DNA from: Isoetes taiwanensis
Lineage: Eukaryota > Streptophyta > Lycopodiopsida > Isoetales > Isoetaceae
NCBI GenBank assembly: GCA_021234155.1
Contig: JAJEKV010000003.1
Coordinates: 21,434,386-21,498,385, forward strand
Reading direction: 5' to 3'
Length of the DNA: 64,000 nt
Part shown: piece after piece, positions 23,035-39,040 of the stretch
Position numbering within the stretch: position 1 is the stretch's first letter
Layout of the letters: the number at the start of each line of letters is the position of its first letter
Position numbers and translations under genes: made by a program
Notes under the pieces: generated by a model
Told to the model about the DNA's origin: nothing
The model's input: the letters and a program-made list of their open reading frames with translations, nothing else
Databases searched by the model: none

Positions 23035-26000
23035 ATGGGAAAGGATAAATGGGAGGATGATCTTATCAAGGATTTTCTGAGGGATTTAAAATTCGTAGAT
23101 GAGAGTTCTTGGTGCAAAATAGAAGGTTTACAGGCGGACAAAGGCAAAGGCATTTTGTTTGAAAACAGGGCATCTATCTCGCATCACAGCTCTGATACAA
23201 TGACCAGGCCGGAGGGCAGCGCCAATATAAAACCTACTAAGGCGGATATCATCTTGATGCTCAAAGAAAAAGGAATTGACTGCAAGAATGATGGAGCAGC
23301 CATCAAAAAATCTGTTCTAGAAGCAATGGCCATGGAGGCTGGAATTGACATTTATGCTGCTAAGAAGAGCGTCTTGGGAAAACGCCCTGCCTCTAGCATT
23401 GGGGCTTGTAGATTGGTTATTCATGGGAAGAATGGTGCTGATACAAGTTCTGGAGCAATGAACAACCGTGTTAATCTCGTCACAGATTCGGATGCACTGG
23501 AGGATGAGGACACACCACTCAACCAGGTTCTTCAATAATTTCACCTAGTAACTGAAACAAGGAATGGGTAGAAAAGGAGAAAGCATTTTTCTTTGCATTC
23601 TTACTCGCTTTTCTAGGCTATCTGATTGCATAAACTTCTTTTCTTAAGCATGGTCTCTGATGATTTTTGGTATGACTATGAGAGGGACGAGATCTGATAT
23701 ACTGTTTTGCTATGGTAACCATGATGATACTTAGCTACTGTTACAGGATTAACTAGTACAGAAAAATCGAAATAGCTTCTGGCCTTTAACTGTAGAAGTT
23801 ATATGAAGTAAATTTTTCTATACAGGTTGAACCTGAGATGGTTTAAGTTTAACTTTAGGGACGTAAGTTTTTGGAGCCTATTTTTTGAAACTGGATGACA
23901 GTGATAAGTTGCTGGTATACATAGCTTTCATGTATTCCGAACTTAAGGTAAAGTTGGAATGACGCTATAAAGGTTCAATGATACAACCAAGTAAGCATAT
24001 ATTGCATAAAACAGTCAAAGCAGCAGCAAAAGGAAGTATTTCTTACTTTTACTACAGTTCTACATTCTGTTTTGATTACTAGGTGAAACTCTTATGGTGT
24101 ATGGTTGAAGGGCGATAAGCCTTGAGAATCTTTTGCTTACCTGCTAGTAGCTTAGCATTTTACCCTATATAGGCTAACTTGCTTTGGTTCTACTGCAGGT
24201 AACCAGATTCTCTACTACCTCCTTTGTATTTTGCAAAGCATGTAGAAGAATACTTGTACTCGGAAGGCTTTTGGATGTTGCAAGTGGAGAAAAAAGGAAA
24301 GATCTTAAGTTAAAACTCTGTTATCCTTAGGATATTCAGGTTATGTCTCTTGCTTATTTTAGAATGTTTGCAATGGGATCATCATTGCGAGACAACATTA
24401 TGTTTTCGTCTAAAAAAAGTCTTTGAAACTTTTACAAAGAAGAAAATGATGCATTAGGTAATATTTTACGTTATTTGGCTTTTCTGACTCTATGACTTCA
24501 AGTGCAGCCTGTGTCCCGATAAAGAAGGCTACACTTTATCTTTTATCCTTTCTTAATATATTGGAAGTTCTTAATTAGATATCTATGGCTTATCAGTTTC
24601 CTTAAAAAATAGAATGGATCATGCATAGTATAATGTTGCAATCACTTGTCAATAGCATGAAATGTAAAGTTCAAATGAATTTGACTTTTTCTGAAAACCT
24701 GTTGCATCAATAAACATTTGGTCCTTAAAGTAAGAACAGGAGAAGGGATATTGGGTTTTAAACTGCCTTTAATGCTAGGTCGGGCATATTATACAGTTGG
24801 TGTTTTAATAGATATGAAATACACTTGGGATATATTTACTATAGGTCAGTATTGCCTATAAGGTTCTCCTGAATTTATAAAGGGACCGATAAGTCTAAGA
24901 CAGACCAGGGTTTGCCCTGGCTGGATTAGATGTCTGGACTTGGTCTTCTGGTCTGGTCCAGGCTATATATATATTTCATGATTTCGTGGTACTGGTTTAA
25001 CCAGTGCGGATCTTATGGGTGATACTAACATATAGTTCTATATTCCTAATAGTTATTTTGGTTCTTATTATGATATATGGTAAACATGTTGCCTTTGTAA
25101 ACAGCGAAATCTAACTACTGTAATTTGATATTTATTTAGGAGGCTGTTGTAAACACTCCAAATGTTGGTAATACAGCAAGTAGCAGTCTTATGACAGCTC
25201 AAGTTGTATGGTACGATGAGTTGGTGACGCATGGATATCAGGCCACAGGCAGACCAGCACCAAACTATGCGGTGCAAACTGTAATAGCATGTATTCTGAG
25301 AGAGGAACTGCATGGGTACATTATCAATCTGGAAAGGACAATAGTCAATGGTGATCACTCAGCAATCAACCATATGGGTATGAGCAGTTTCCTCTCACTA
25401 GTTGCTGGTTTTGGAAAGGCGGGATATGATATAGACATTTGCAAGAGTTTGATTGAGCAAAAATATGCAAGACTACCCATGACATTGTTCAAGGCTACTG
25501 AAAAAGAAACTGCCAATCTGAAAACCTTTGTTAAAGTGCTGACTGCATTAGAAAGGGCTAATGGTGTCAAGTATACTTTCCCTATCAGCAACAGCAGAAG
25601 GACAAGGACTCGTACCAGCAACACTCAAGTGAAAATGGTCCCTAATACTTTGGCCACTAACTGTCTATTTAGCATTGATATGCTGCCCGAGGAATACAAG
25701 ACGGCATTTAATCCAAAAAGTGACAGTGAAAACAGTGACAGCCTTGAAAATCCGGATGAGGAGGAAGACAAAGTACCCATTGCTATGCTTAACTTCTTTA
25801 ATTGTGGTAGGTTCCCCATCATGACGCAGAGGGAAGTGGAGTCACATGGAGCACAGTTCAAACAAGCACTTTGGAAGAGTAAAAATTTGGGTATACTGGC
25901 ACCCATTAATCTGGAAGCTTGGAAAATGTTGGCAAGTATCAACGAGACTGATCTAAGGAGGACTTGCAATGAAGTTGATAACTGCATTAGAAGTGTTGAG

Positions 26001-26765
26001 AGAATTGAGGTTACACTACCTTTTGCAGCCAAATGTCTTGGTCTTGAATGCAGCAATAGCAAGACAATAGTGATTGGGCAGAAAAGCCACCAGGCAAGGA
26101 TTGACGAAAGAAGACATGATTTTTACATTAAGAAAATGTGGAGAACTTTCTGCCCCTTCATCAAGTGCACCTGTGGAAAAATGGCTAAGGAAAATGGGGA
26201 CTGCCCGGACACGATTATATGGCTTGATCATGCTATATGGTTTCTCATGAATAACTTGGAAATGGCATGGCCAATGTATCCAACCGTTGTAAGATTTGGC
26301 TTTTTCTGCTCTGTCTTGTCTACCAAACCCCTGCAGAACGCAATAATTGCTCTGATTGGATATCTCAGGGTTAGGGATATTCTGATAAAAATGGCCATTA
26401 AGTTTTCGGAGGATCCCAATTGTGACCTGAATAAAGAATTTGGTGATACAAAATTGACTGATGTCCTGGAAAAGACTATCAAGCCTATAAAGTTCCTGAT
26501 GGGCAAACAGCAGGAGCTGGCAGGAAACAGCCAGACTATTAGCAACAGGAGAAGGAGTGGTGATCCAGACAGTCCGGACTGTTCTATAGTCATGCCACCG
26601 AGGCTGTACATAAGGCCTGATTCAGTCAATTCTAGTACGGGACGCAACAATGACAGTGACATAGTTGATCTAGATGACACAAATGGCAATGACAACCCTG
26701 CAGCAGGAGGTAACAATGCTCCGAGCAGGTCGTACAACATACATCCTTGCAATCTGGACATATGA
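23035..26765 (+). CDS. two-exon gene of the retroelement, 705-aa product of unknown function
   Basis: Exon 1 is 23035-23526 (164 codons) and ends CAG|GTTCTT. Exon 2 is 25140-26765 after TTATTTAG. Joining keeps the frame and adds 17 codons before the internal ATG at 25191. Exon 1 has a lysine/aspartate-rich start (MGKDKWEDDLIKDFL) and a helical segment KPTKADIILMLKEKGID that resembles a SAP-type nucleic-acid-binding helix pair (inference). It ends acidic (DALEDEDTPLNQ). Exon 2 has a C-x-C cluster (CPFIKCTCGK), an acidic stretch and a Ser/Asn-rich tail (GRNNDSDIVDLDD). No GIY-YIG motif was seen. It may play the role of the upstream ORF seen in multi-ORF Penelope-like elements, probably RNA or DNA binding. 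The diverged copy at 33628-33978 has the same exon layout, which supports a real, conserved exon 1. Confidence 0.7.
24137..24202 (+). ncRNA. conserved RNA stem-loop in intron 1 (copy A)
   Basis: TTACCTGC (24137-24144), one bulged T, then AGTAG (24146-24150) pair with CTACT (24190-24194) and GCAGGTAA (24195-24202), giving 13 bp. The loop carries ACCCTATATAGGCTAACTTG. In the diverged copy C the inner five pairs are AGTCC:GGACT instead, so pairing is kept while bases change. The 3' strand contains an AG|GT junction and the loop a plant-like branch site (CTAAC). Confidence 0.7.
24881..24974 (+). promoter_or_regulatory. structured 3' end of pseudo-LTR (copy A)
   Basis: Three hairpins in a row: GGACCGATAAGTCT (24883-24896), CCAGGG/CCCTGG with loop TTTG (24905-24920), and CTGGAC/GTCCAG (24934-24939 with 24956-24961). 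Then GGC and a short (TA)n. The same order, partly diverged, ends copy C before its (AT)n tract. Likely the recognition site of the reverse transcriptase or the RNA 3' end (inference). Confidence 0.55.
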
Positions 26766-26775
26766 AATGGTTAAG

Positions 26776-26992
26776 GTATGTTAATCTATGGTTACATTTT
26801 TTGCAAGTATCTTCCATGTGTGTACTATACTGTATTTGTGTGGACATGCTTAAATTTTATTGCATAGATGTTGTGGACATATTAGGGGTTGCACGGGGTT
26901 ACTAATTAAATAATACATAACAGTTTCAATGCCTGCTAGGGCATTACATTACAGTTTGATTGACTATTACCAACCACCACTAAACATTACAG
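26776..26992 (+). other. possible intron between the two main ORFs
   Basis: TTAAG|GTATGT at 26775/26776 and CATTACAG at 26992 make a plausible GT-AG intron of 217 bp. It would place the RT start, with five in-frame codons before its ATG, 10 nt after the stop of the upstream gene. A donor upstream of that stop could instead fuse the two frames. Confidence 0.4.
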
Positions 26993-27007
26993 ATCTGTAC
27001 CAGATAC

Positions 27008-29101
27008 ATGGTGCTAAATGAGGATGGTGACTGGACTATTAAGCTGGTTAAGGATAAGCAAAGAAAGAAATTTATACATTTCAATTTTTTCTCTAAGCGA
27101 GTGAGTAAGGTCAGGTTTAAATACATCTTCAAAGAACAATTGTTTAAGACCTTCGGAAATAAGGGTCTAGAAATTTATGAAAATACTCTGTTTGGTTGGA
27201 AATACATCAACAATCTCAAGGCTATGTTCTATAGACCTAGGAATATTTTTGCACAAGATGGGGTAAAGAAATGCCCCTGCAAAAATCCGACATTACAACA
27301 ATTTGTTGACCATGATATAGGTCATATACGCACAACTGATTTAAGCATTGTCCATCATGAGGGCCTTAGAAAATGGTTTAGCATGGGCTTAAACCACATT
27401 CCAGACCAGCCATTTACTTTACAGCAGTTCAAAAAGGAGCTGAGCATTGTAATAGAGCAGTTCTTCAATGTACATCGCTTCTCTTTTTATGAGAATGAAA
27501 GAGATAAAGTGGAGAAATGTAAACTTGACATTCTGAAGAGGGCTAAACAGTTGGCCAAGGATATCATTATTAACTATGATGGTAAAGAAAGCAAGTTTAT
27601 GATTAAGGATCCGGATCTGCAAAAGAATATGAAATGGCTGTTAGAGAATTTCTACATGGCAGGAATAGATAAGGCTACTAACAACGTATCTTTCATCTGT
27701 CCACTACACATCAATGTTGAAGCCTATAGCAGACTTAACAGTGCAGATTTTGATAGGATTGATTTAAGTCTTGAGATGGTTACTACACAGATCGAGAATG
27801 ATATCGGAAATCTACTGAATTATAATAATTCTGTAAGCAGAGAATTACCATACCTTTTGGGGGTATATAAAGCACATAAGAGAGAGTATAGATGGATTAC
27901 GAATGCGCATAACTCCATATTTTCGAGCTTAGCATCTTTAACAGCAGTTGTTCTGAACTCCATTCTGGAAATTTGGCCCAGAATTTGCCATGAGAAATGT
28001 GCCAAATTCAATCTTTTTAGTAAGCATAAGGTTAAAGCTTCTTGGGTGATTAACTCCATCTATGACTTAGTATGTAACCTGCCGAGCAAAATTGATGATC
28101 TATTTGTTTGTGACATCACAAAGTGTTATGAAAATATTCCACTTAATGGAAGTCATGGGATAGTACAAATCATAAATGAAGTTTGTGATCTGGCCTGGAG
28201 GAGTCAAAGACAACAGAATACTAATCTTAAATTATGGTACTATTTCACATGTAATGGGGAAGCGGAGGCTAAATGGAAGAAGGTCACGCCAAAAAGCGAG
28301 AAATGGATACTGCTAGATCAACAATGGTTCTGTAATATTAATAAGTGGCTGATTAATAACTGCTACCTTAGCATGGGGCTGGGTATTTGGAAACAGGTTA
28401 AGGGCATACCCATGGGCTTTCCATGTAGTCCGGCATGGTGTAACCTGTATCTAGCCATGTTGGAACTCAAGTTTATCAAAAAACTTGCCATGAACAATAA
28501 AATGTTGGAAGCAGCAGCTTTCAGAAATACACACAGATATATGGACGATCTTATCAGTATAAACTGCTCTTATATGAGAGAATGCCTTGGTTTGGTTGAG
28601 GGTGAAATGGCAAAGGAAAGCATCTATGATCTAGGTATCCTCAAGATTAAGGATGAGACCGAATACTGGCCCTGGGATGGGGAATCATCTCAACGTGGCA
28701 GGAGGGTCAATTTCCTAAACATGACGATTGAGGTCCTTAACAAAGAACAAGGTATCTATTGTACGTATAGATACGACAAAAGAGACAAGCTGCCATTTCC
28801 AGCAACCAAATTCATACATGCCATTGGGTGCAGACCATACCTACTTGCTTGTAATGTAATAATGTCACAGGTTATGCCTTATATCTATGTGCATAGCAAT
28901 CCAATCCTCGCAGCAGAGGATTTAAATTCACTGGTCCAGACTTTTATACAGAAAGGTTTTAAAGAAAAGGACGTATGGAAATCACTATACAAGACGTTCA
29001 ATGACACGGAATTCCCTGGTCTACAATACGACATTGGAGTGATGTTGAATGAACTAAAGAAGTACAGGTATGTTTCAGACTTCTGCACGTCTTTTTTTTG
29101 A
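27008..29101 (+). CDS. Penelope-like reverse transcriptase, 697 aa
   Basis: Copies the element RNA into DNA. Motifs in order: HIRTTDLSIVHHEGLRKW (~106-123), GIDKATNN (~219-226) and LPYLLGVYKAHK (~280-291), all shared by Penelope-type RTs. Catalytic motif A is CDITKCYENIP (D369), motif B is KGIPMGFPCSP (~465-475), motif C is RYMDD (D513, D514), followed by VNFLNMTIE (~568-575). The three catalytic aspartates are present and the frame is intact over its whole length. A cysteine pair CPC lies near residue 90. The protein ends ~120 residues after the last RT motif, with no C-terminal GIY-YIG nuclease visible, as in the endonuclease-lacking class. The ATG at 27008 is the first in frame. An upstream splice acceptor (26992) could add residues. 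It is not a LINE, Ty1/Ty3-type or telomerase RT by motif spacing, though Penelope-like and telomerase RTs are related. Confidence 0.85.
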   Translation: MVLNEDGDWTIKLVKDKQRKKFIHFNFFSKRVSKVRFKYIFKEQLFKTFGNKGLEIYENTLFGWKYINNLKAMFYRPRNIFAQDGVKKCPCKNPTLQQFVDHDIGHIRTTDLSIVHHEGLRKWFSMGLNHIPDQPFTLQQFKKELSIVIEQFFNVHRFSFYENERDKVEKCKLDILKRAKQLAKDIIINYDGKESKFMIKDPDLQKNMKWLLENFYMAGIDKATNNVSFICPLHINVEAYSRLNSADFDRIDLSLEMVTTQIENDIGNLLNYNNSVSRELPYLLGVYKAHKREYRWITNAHNSIFSSLASLTAVVLNSILEIWPRICHEKCAKFNLFSKHKVKASWVINSIYDLVCNLPSKIDDLFVCDITKCYENIPLNGSHGIVQIINEVCDLAWRSQRQQNTNLKLWYYFTCNGEAEAKWKKVTPKSEKWILLDQQWFCNINKWLINNCYLSMGLGIWKQVKGIPMGFPCSPAWCNLYLAMLELKFIKKLAMNNKMLEAAAFRNTHRYMDDLISINCSYMRECLGLVEGEMAKESIYDLGILKIKDETEYWPWDGESSQRGRRVNFLNMTIEVLNKEQGIYCTYRYDKRDKLPFPATKFIHAIGCRPYLLACNVIMSQVMPYIYVHSNPILAAEDLNSLVQTFIQKGFKEKDVWKSLYKTFNDTEFPGLQYDIGVMLNELKKYRYVSDFCTSFF

Positions 29102-29158
29102 TTCATCTTCCAGATAATGGGTACAGAACTAGGTTTATCTAAACAGAGGGTATGGGGT

Positions 29159-29211
29159 GGGTCCCTATGTATATAGGGACCCCTCCAGATCCCTATATAC
29201 ATACTGGGACC
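29159..29211 (+). promoter_or_regulatory. bistable hairpin just after the RT stop
   Basis: GGGTCCCTAT (29159-29168) pairs with ATAGGGACCC (29173-29182) around GTAT. Alternatively TATGTATATAGGGA (29166-29179) pairs with TCCCTATATACATA (29190-29203), and GGTCCC (29160-29165) with GGGACC (29206-29211), giving a 20-bp stem with one two-base bulge. The two folds exclude each other. It lies 58 bp after the stop codon. Confidence 0.75.
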
Positions 29212-29643
29212 TTACCTCACTCCCCGGGAGGAGGTAGGTTTTTTTTTTAAAAAAATACATATATATATCTATATACATATATATCCACTGATAGGCTCTG
29301 TACTTGTAGAATTTGTGGACTTACTCTAGACTGACAGGTGCTCTATAATTATTTTGGAACAATTCCACATCCACACCCTCAGGAGGTTATAACGGGCATA
29401 TGTCAGTACCTTAATCATAACATTTACTACTGACCAGCAGCTGGGTTTGCATGCCTTTTAGTCTAACGGGAGTTAATTTGGACATGAATATTCTAAGATG
29501 ATAGATTCGGATTACTTAGACATGGTTTCTAGGGTCATGAGGGTCAAAATAGCTAACTGTATAACCCAGAGTCGGCATATGCCGAGTGTGCTCTATGGAT
29601 TGACCAGGGATTCCATTTTAGGCAAGGGGACATCTGTCTCAAA
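29212..29643. other. core sequence between RT and right pseudo-LTR
   Basis: No ORF. A T-run followed by an A-run (about 29239-29256) and a TATA-rich stretch (29257-29285) are present. Otherwise nothing was recognised. Confidence 0.4.
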
Positions 29644-30309
29644 AATTTCCATGGCACCACAAGCATAAGATATGAAAGCAAGCTTACTAAGTGATTCCAA
29701 TAACACCAAACGGGTGTCTACGACATTTGACATTTTGACTTGGACGAAATTCTAGGAAACTCTTTGAAATAATATAGGATAGTATGATACTTGATTTTAT
29801 GATCTTAGTGACAGGGCCTAGTATGCTTAACTCTTTGGACCTCCAAATTTAGAACAAGGTATGGGGAACTTAAATGGTCGTGATACAATGTCCAGATATG
29901 GGCCACATTAAGCAAGCTTCCCATTTAGTAGGCGTAATCATTGTTAGCTTTTAGACTAGCTTGCCACCAAACACTTTCGGTGCATTTAAAGGGCGGTTAC
30001 CCTAATGACGGTTTTGGCCGCATCTAATGAGTGACCAACATACATCTAGCTTAAGAAGACATTCTTGTAGCTTCGCCTTAGGGTTTGCTTTGGAAAATAT
30101 GAAGACGGCTATGGAGGACTACTACCGCCACAAGGTATTGCGGGGAAAGTTTTACAAATTCAAACGGTTACATGCTTCTGCAAGATTTTGATGTACCATG
30201 GTAAGATTTCTGATAAGCTCACACATTCTTTCTAACTTTTGCTTACTAGTAGAATCCTACCGCCCTGTTGTATTCTTAATTACTGGCCGACATCCTTATA
30301 TTTCAAATC

Positions 30310-30813
30310 ATGGGAAAGGATAAATGGGAGGATGATCTTATCAAGGATTTTCTGAGGGATTTAAAATTCGTAGATGAGAGTTCTTGGTGCAAAATAGAAG
30401 GTTTACAGGCGGACAAAGGCAAAGGCATTTTGTTTGAAAACAGGGCATCTATCTCGCATCACAGCTCTGATACAATGACCAGGCCGGAGGGCAGCGCCAA
30501 TATAAAACCTACTAAGGCGGATATCATCTTGATGCTCAAAGAAAAAGGAATTGACTGCAAGAATGATGGAGCAGCCATCCAAAAATCTGTTCTAGAAGCA
30601 ATGGCCATGGAGGCTGGAATTGACATTTATGCTGCTAAGAAGAGCGTCTTGGGAAAACGCCCTGCCTCTAGCATTGGGGCTTGTAGATTGGTTATTCATG
30701 GGAAGAATAGTGCTGATACAAGTTCTGGAGCAATGAACAACCGTGTTAATCTCGTCACAGATTCGGATGCACTGGAGGATGAGGACACACCACTCAACCA
30801 GGTTCTTCAATAA
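30310..30813 (+). pseudogene. copy of exon 1 in the right pseudo-LTR
   Basis: Differs from exon 1 of the left repeat by two residues (K to Q in GAAIQKSV and G to S in GKNSADT). Its donor at 30802 is intact but no exon 2 follows; (AT)n lies downstream. Read through, it stops three codons after the donor. By position it is 3' untranslated sequence of the element, unless transcribed into downstream DNA. Confidence 0.75.
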
Positions 30814-31411
30814 TTTCACCTAGTAACAGAAACAAGGAATGGGTAGAAAAGGAGAAAGCATTTTTTGCTGCATTCTTAACTGCTTTTCTAGGCTATCTGA
30901 TTGCATAAACTTCTTTTCTTAAGCATGGTCTCTGATGATTTTTGGTATGACTATGAGAGGGACGAGATCTGATATACTGTTTTGCTATGGTAACCATGAT
31001 GATACTTAGCTACTGTTACAGGATTAACTAGTACAGAAAATCAGAAATAGCTTCTGGCCTTTAACTGTAGAAGTTATATGAAGTAAATTTTTCTATACAG
31101 GTTGAACCTGAGATGGTTTAAGTTTAACTTTAGGGACGTAAGTTTTTGGAGCCTATTTTTTGAAACTGGATGACAGTGATAAGTTGCTGGTATACATAGC
31201 TTTCATGTATTCCGAACTTAAGGTAAAGTTGGAATGACGCTATAAAGGTTCAATGATACAACCAAGTAAGCATATATTGCATAAAACAGTCAAAGCAGCA
31301 GCAAAAGGAAGTATTTCTTACTTTTACTACAGTTCTACATTCTGTTTTGATTACTAGGTGAAACTCTTATGGTGTATGGTTGAAGGGCGATAAGCCTTGA
31401 GAATCTTTTGC

Positions 31412-31477
31412 TTACCTGCTAGTAGCTTAGCATTTTACCCTATATAGGCTAACTTGCTTTGGTTCTACTGCAGGTAA
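31412..31477 (+). ncRNA. conserved RNA stem-loop (copy B)
   Basis: Same stem as copy A: TTACCTGC and AGTAG pair with CTACT and GCAGGTAA. No base differs in the stem. Confidence 0.65.
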
Positions 31478-32234
31478 CCAGATTCTCTACTACCTCCTTT
31501 GTATTTTGCAAAGCATGTAGAAGAATACTTGTACTCGGAAGGCTTTTGGATGTTGCAAGTGGAGAAAAAAGGAAAGATCTTAAGTTAAAACTCTGTTATC
31601 CTTAGGATATTCAGGTTATGTCTCTTGCTTATTTTAGAATGTTTGCAATGGGATCATCATTGCGAGACAACATTATGTTTTCGTCTAAAAAAGCTGCTGA
31701 AACTTTTACAGCAAGAAAATGATGCATTAGGTAATATTTTACGTTATTTGGCTTTCTGCACTCTATGACTTCAAGTGCAGCCAGGTCTGACAGTAAAGGC
31801 TACACTTTATCTTTTATCCTTTCTTAATATATTGGAAGTTCTTAATTAGATATCTATGGCTTATCAGTTTCCTTAAAAAATAGAATGGATCATGCATAGT
31901 ATAATGTTGCAATCACTTGTCAATAGCATGAAATGTAAAGTTCAAATGAATTTGACTTTTTCTGAAAACCTGTTGCATCAATAAACATTTGGTCCTTAAA
32001 GTAAGAACAGGAGAAGGGATATTGGGTTTTAAACTGCCTTTAATGCTAGGTCGGGCATATTATACAGTTGGTGTTTTAATAGATATGAAATACACTTGGG
32101 ATATATTTACTATAGGTCAGTATTGCCTATAAGGTTCTCCTGAATTTATAAAGGGACCGATAAGTCTAAGACAGACCAGGGTTTGCCCTGGCTGGATTAG
32201 ATGTCTGGACTTGGTCTTCTGGTCTGGTCCAGGC

Positions 32235-33560
<1,326 letters not shown>

Positions 33561-33627
33561 AATGAGGTCTGCTTGCCCTATAAATGGAAGCCAGCCTTTC
33601 GAAATGCTCACCTGCCATTTTTTCAGT

Positions 33628-33978
33628 ATGAGTAAAGCTGGAAGGCCTACTGGGACGCCCAATGTGGGTATTACAAGGGCCAAACTGTTAGAAGCATTGA
33701 GGAGGGCAGGGATTGAGCCTAGTGGCGTGCAACCCACTAAGGCTCAGCTACTGGAGTTGTGCAGAAGTAAGGGAATTGATATCAACAGGGAGAGTAATGC
33801 TAGCATTACAAAATTTATCCCTATCAGGCCTTGTAGCAGTGCTGCAAATGCTAAAGGCATTGAAGTTGCTGGTGCCAGTAAAATGATAGATGGTATTCCT
33901 GAAAATGTTCCAGATAGCATTGAATTGGATGATGAAGATGAGGAGATAATCTCTGAAAATGAGATTCAACAAAATCAG
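33628..33978 (+). pseudogene. exon 1 of a diverged Penelope-like copy (copy C)
   Basis: 117 codons from MSKAGRPTGTPNVG to the donor AATCAG|GTTCTA. It shares with exon 1 of copies A and B the segment QPTKAQLLELCRSKGID (compare KPTKADIILMLKEKGID), an acidic end (DSIELDDEDEE) and the final NQ before the donor. A second similar helix pair, ITRAKLLEALRRAGIE, precedes it, suggesting a duplicated SAP-like motif. The frame is open, so decay is mild. No exon 2 or RT follows; the copy ends in (AT)n. A longer frame starts at 33562, but the ATG at 33628 best matches copies A and B. Confidence 0.6.
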
Positions 33979-35290
33979 GTTCTATCATGTTAATTATGGT
34001 TGCATATGGCATGGCTGTTTAGCATGGCTTATTTGCATGGATGTTTGATGGATTAGAAATGTTATCACAAGTTCCTTAGTTTCTTTCTATAATCTATTGT
34101 TACGTTGTGAGTAAAGGGCGAAAAGCCAAGGGAAAACACTGCTTACCTGCTAGTCCATTCACATTTTACCCTCTTTTAGGCTAACTTGTGTTTGTTGGAC
34201 TGCAGGTAACCGTTTTTCCTTCTCTCATGGATGTGGTTTTGCTGTTGTAAAGACTGCAGTATAAGCATCTTGAAAATAAGATCTCTGGATGGGAATAATT
34301 TTGTCATATAAGAATTTTAAAACATCAGGTAAATATTTCCTTAATTTTGTACGAAAGGATCATGCAATGTGGTGATTTCTGTAAGATCTATCTACCCATG
34401 TATACTGTTTTAAAGTCATAATGGTAGATTTATTTCGTACTCTATGGTTATTTGGTTCCTTGATGTATTTTATCAAGTTTTGAAATGGTTTTTTGAGTGA
34501 ATAATCTTTCCAGTCTGTTATTTACATGAATAACCGGGTTGTAACAGTCAGAATATTTTTGAGACATGCATGGTTTATAAAATCCGAGATCTATTGAATC
34601 CAGGGCTATTGATTGTTGGGATCTTTGATGTGAAATGGTTTTTTAAGTAAATGATCTTTACTGGTTTGTTATTTTCGGATATGCATGGCATGTAAAGCCC
34701 ATATTCTAGTGTCCTCTCAGATTTTAATCCCTAAGGATCTCCAAACTTTATATGTGATAGGCATTTCCAGGGTTCTTGAGTATTCCTCTTATGCGGTCTT
34801 GTAATGGATTCAAATGGATTTTAAATGAATTTTAAATGGATTTTAAGTAAATGTTGCTTCCTGATCTGTTATTTACACTGTTTTATGATCATGATTAAGG
34901 GTCATTTTTCTTATTCTAAACAATATGACTTTGACTTTGAGGATGCTTATGTTTCATTTTCTTAAATTCTGGCTTGTAGGCGTAATTATGTCTGCTCTTA
35001 TTAACCTTTTGGGCTTGGGTTGTTTGTTCTTCATATGATTTGGTATGATTGAGTTATTTTTCTTGTTCTAAACATTATGACTTGGTCTTATGATCTGGCT
35101 TGTTGACGAAATTATGTATGCTTATCCTAAGTATCTAATTCAGTAAAAATCACTTATATGGTTTCTTATGTTCAAGTTGTATTAAAATTGTGTCCCTAAG
35201 GCCCCCCAAATTTATTTGGGACTGATAAGTCCAGTAAATTCTTTGAATTTGCTTGGATGTTTAGATTAGTCATGAGGATTTGGTCTAGGC
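33979..35290 (+). mobile_element. intron and 3' end of diverged copy C (solo pseudo-LTR)
   Basis: Matches copies A and B at the RNA stem (34143-34209) and at the 3' end (TTTATTTGGGACTGATAAG at 35211, then TTGGTCTAGGCTA before (AT)n). Between these it is diverged beyond easy alignment. Looks like a separate lineage of the same element truncated at the same point. Confidence 0.6.
34143..34209 (+). ncRNA. conserved RNA stem-loop (copy C)
   Basis: TTACCTGC (34143-34150), bulged T, AGTCC (34152-34156) pair with GGACT (34197-34201) and GCAGGTAA (34202-34209). The loop has ACCCTCTTTTAGGCTAAC. Two of five inner pairs differ from copy A and both stay paired. Confidence 0.7.
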
Positions 35291-35292
35291 TA

Positions 35293-36724
<1,432 letters not shown>

Positions 36725-36744
36725 TTGTTGCTCACACCAGTGGT

Positions 36745-39039
<2,295 letters not shown>

Positions 39040-39040
<1 letters not shown>

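Larger units (their letters stand above)
22372..24974 (+). repeat. left pseudo-LTR of the Penelope-like element
   Basis: Homology with the right copy begins at AATTTCCATGGCACCAC and ends at the CAGGCTATATATA motif. Differences are few but clustered, for example near 22745-22860, 23585-23610, 24415-24450 and 24510-24530. Contains exon 1 (23035-23526) and the first 1.45 kb of intron 1. Confidence 0.9.
23527..25139 (+). other. intron 1 of the retroelement gene, 1613 bp
   Basis: GT at 23527 and AG at 25138-25139. It holds the end of the left pseudo-LTR, so the same sequence serves as intron on the left and as 3' untranslated/terminal sequence on the right. A splice-like CTGCAG|GTAACC lies at 24198/24199, inside a conserved stem. 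Confidence 0.65.

Noticed and set aside
23650-23700. Hammerhead ribozyme, suggested by CTGATGA in the pseudo-LTR
   Set aside because: No matching GAAA after a closed stem II and no stem III/cleavage site; the core is not satisfied.
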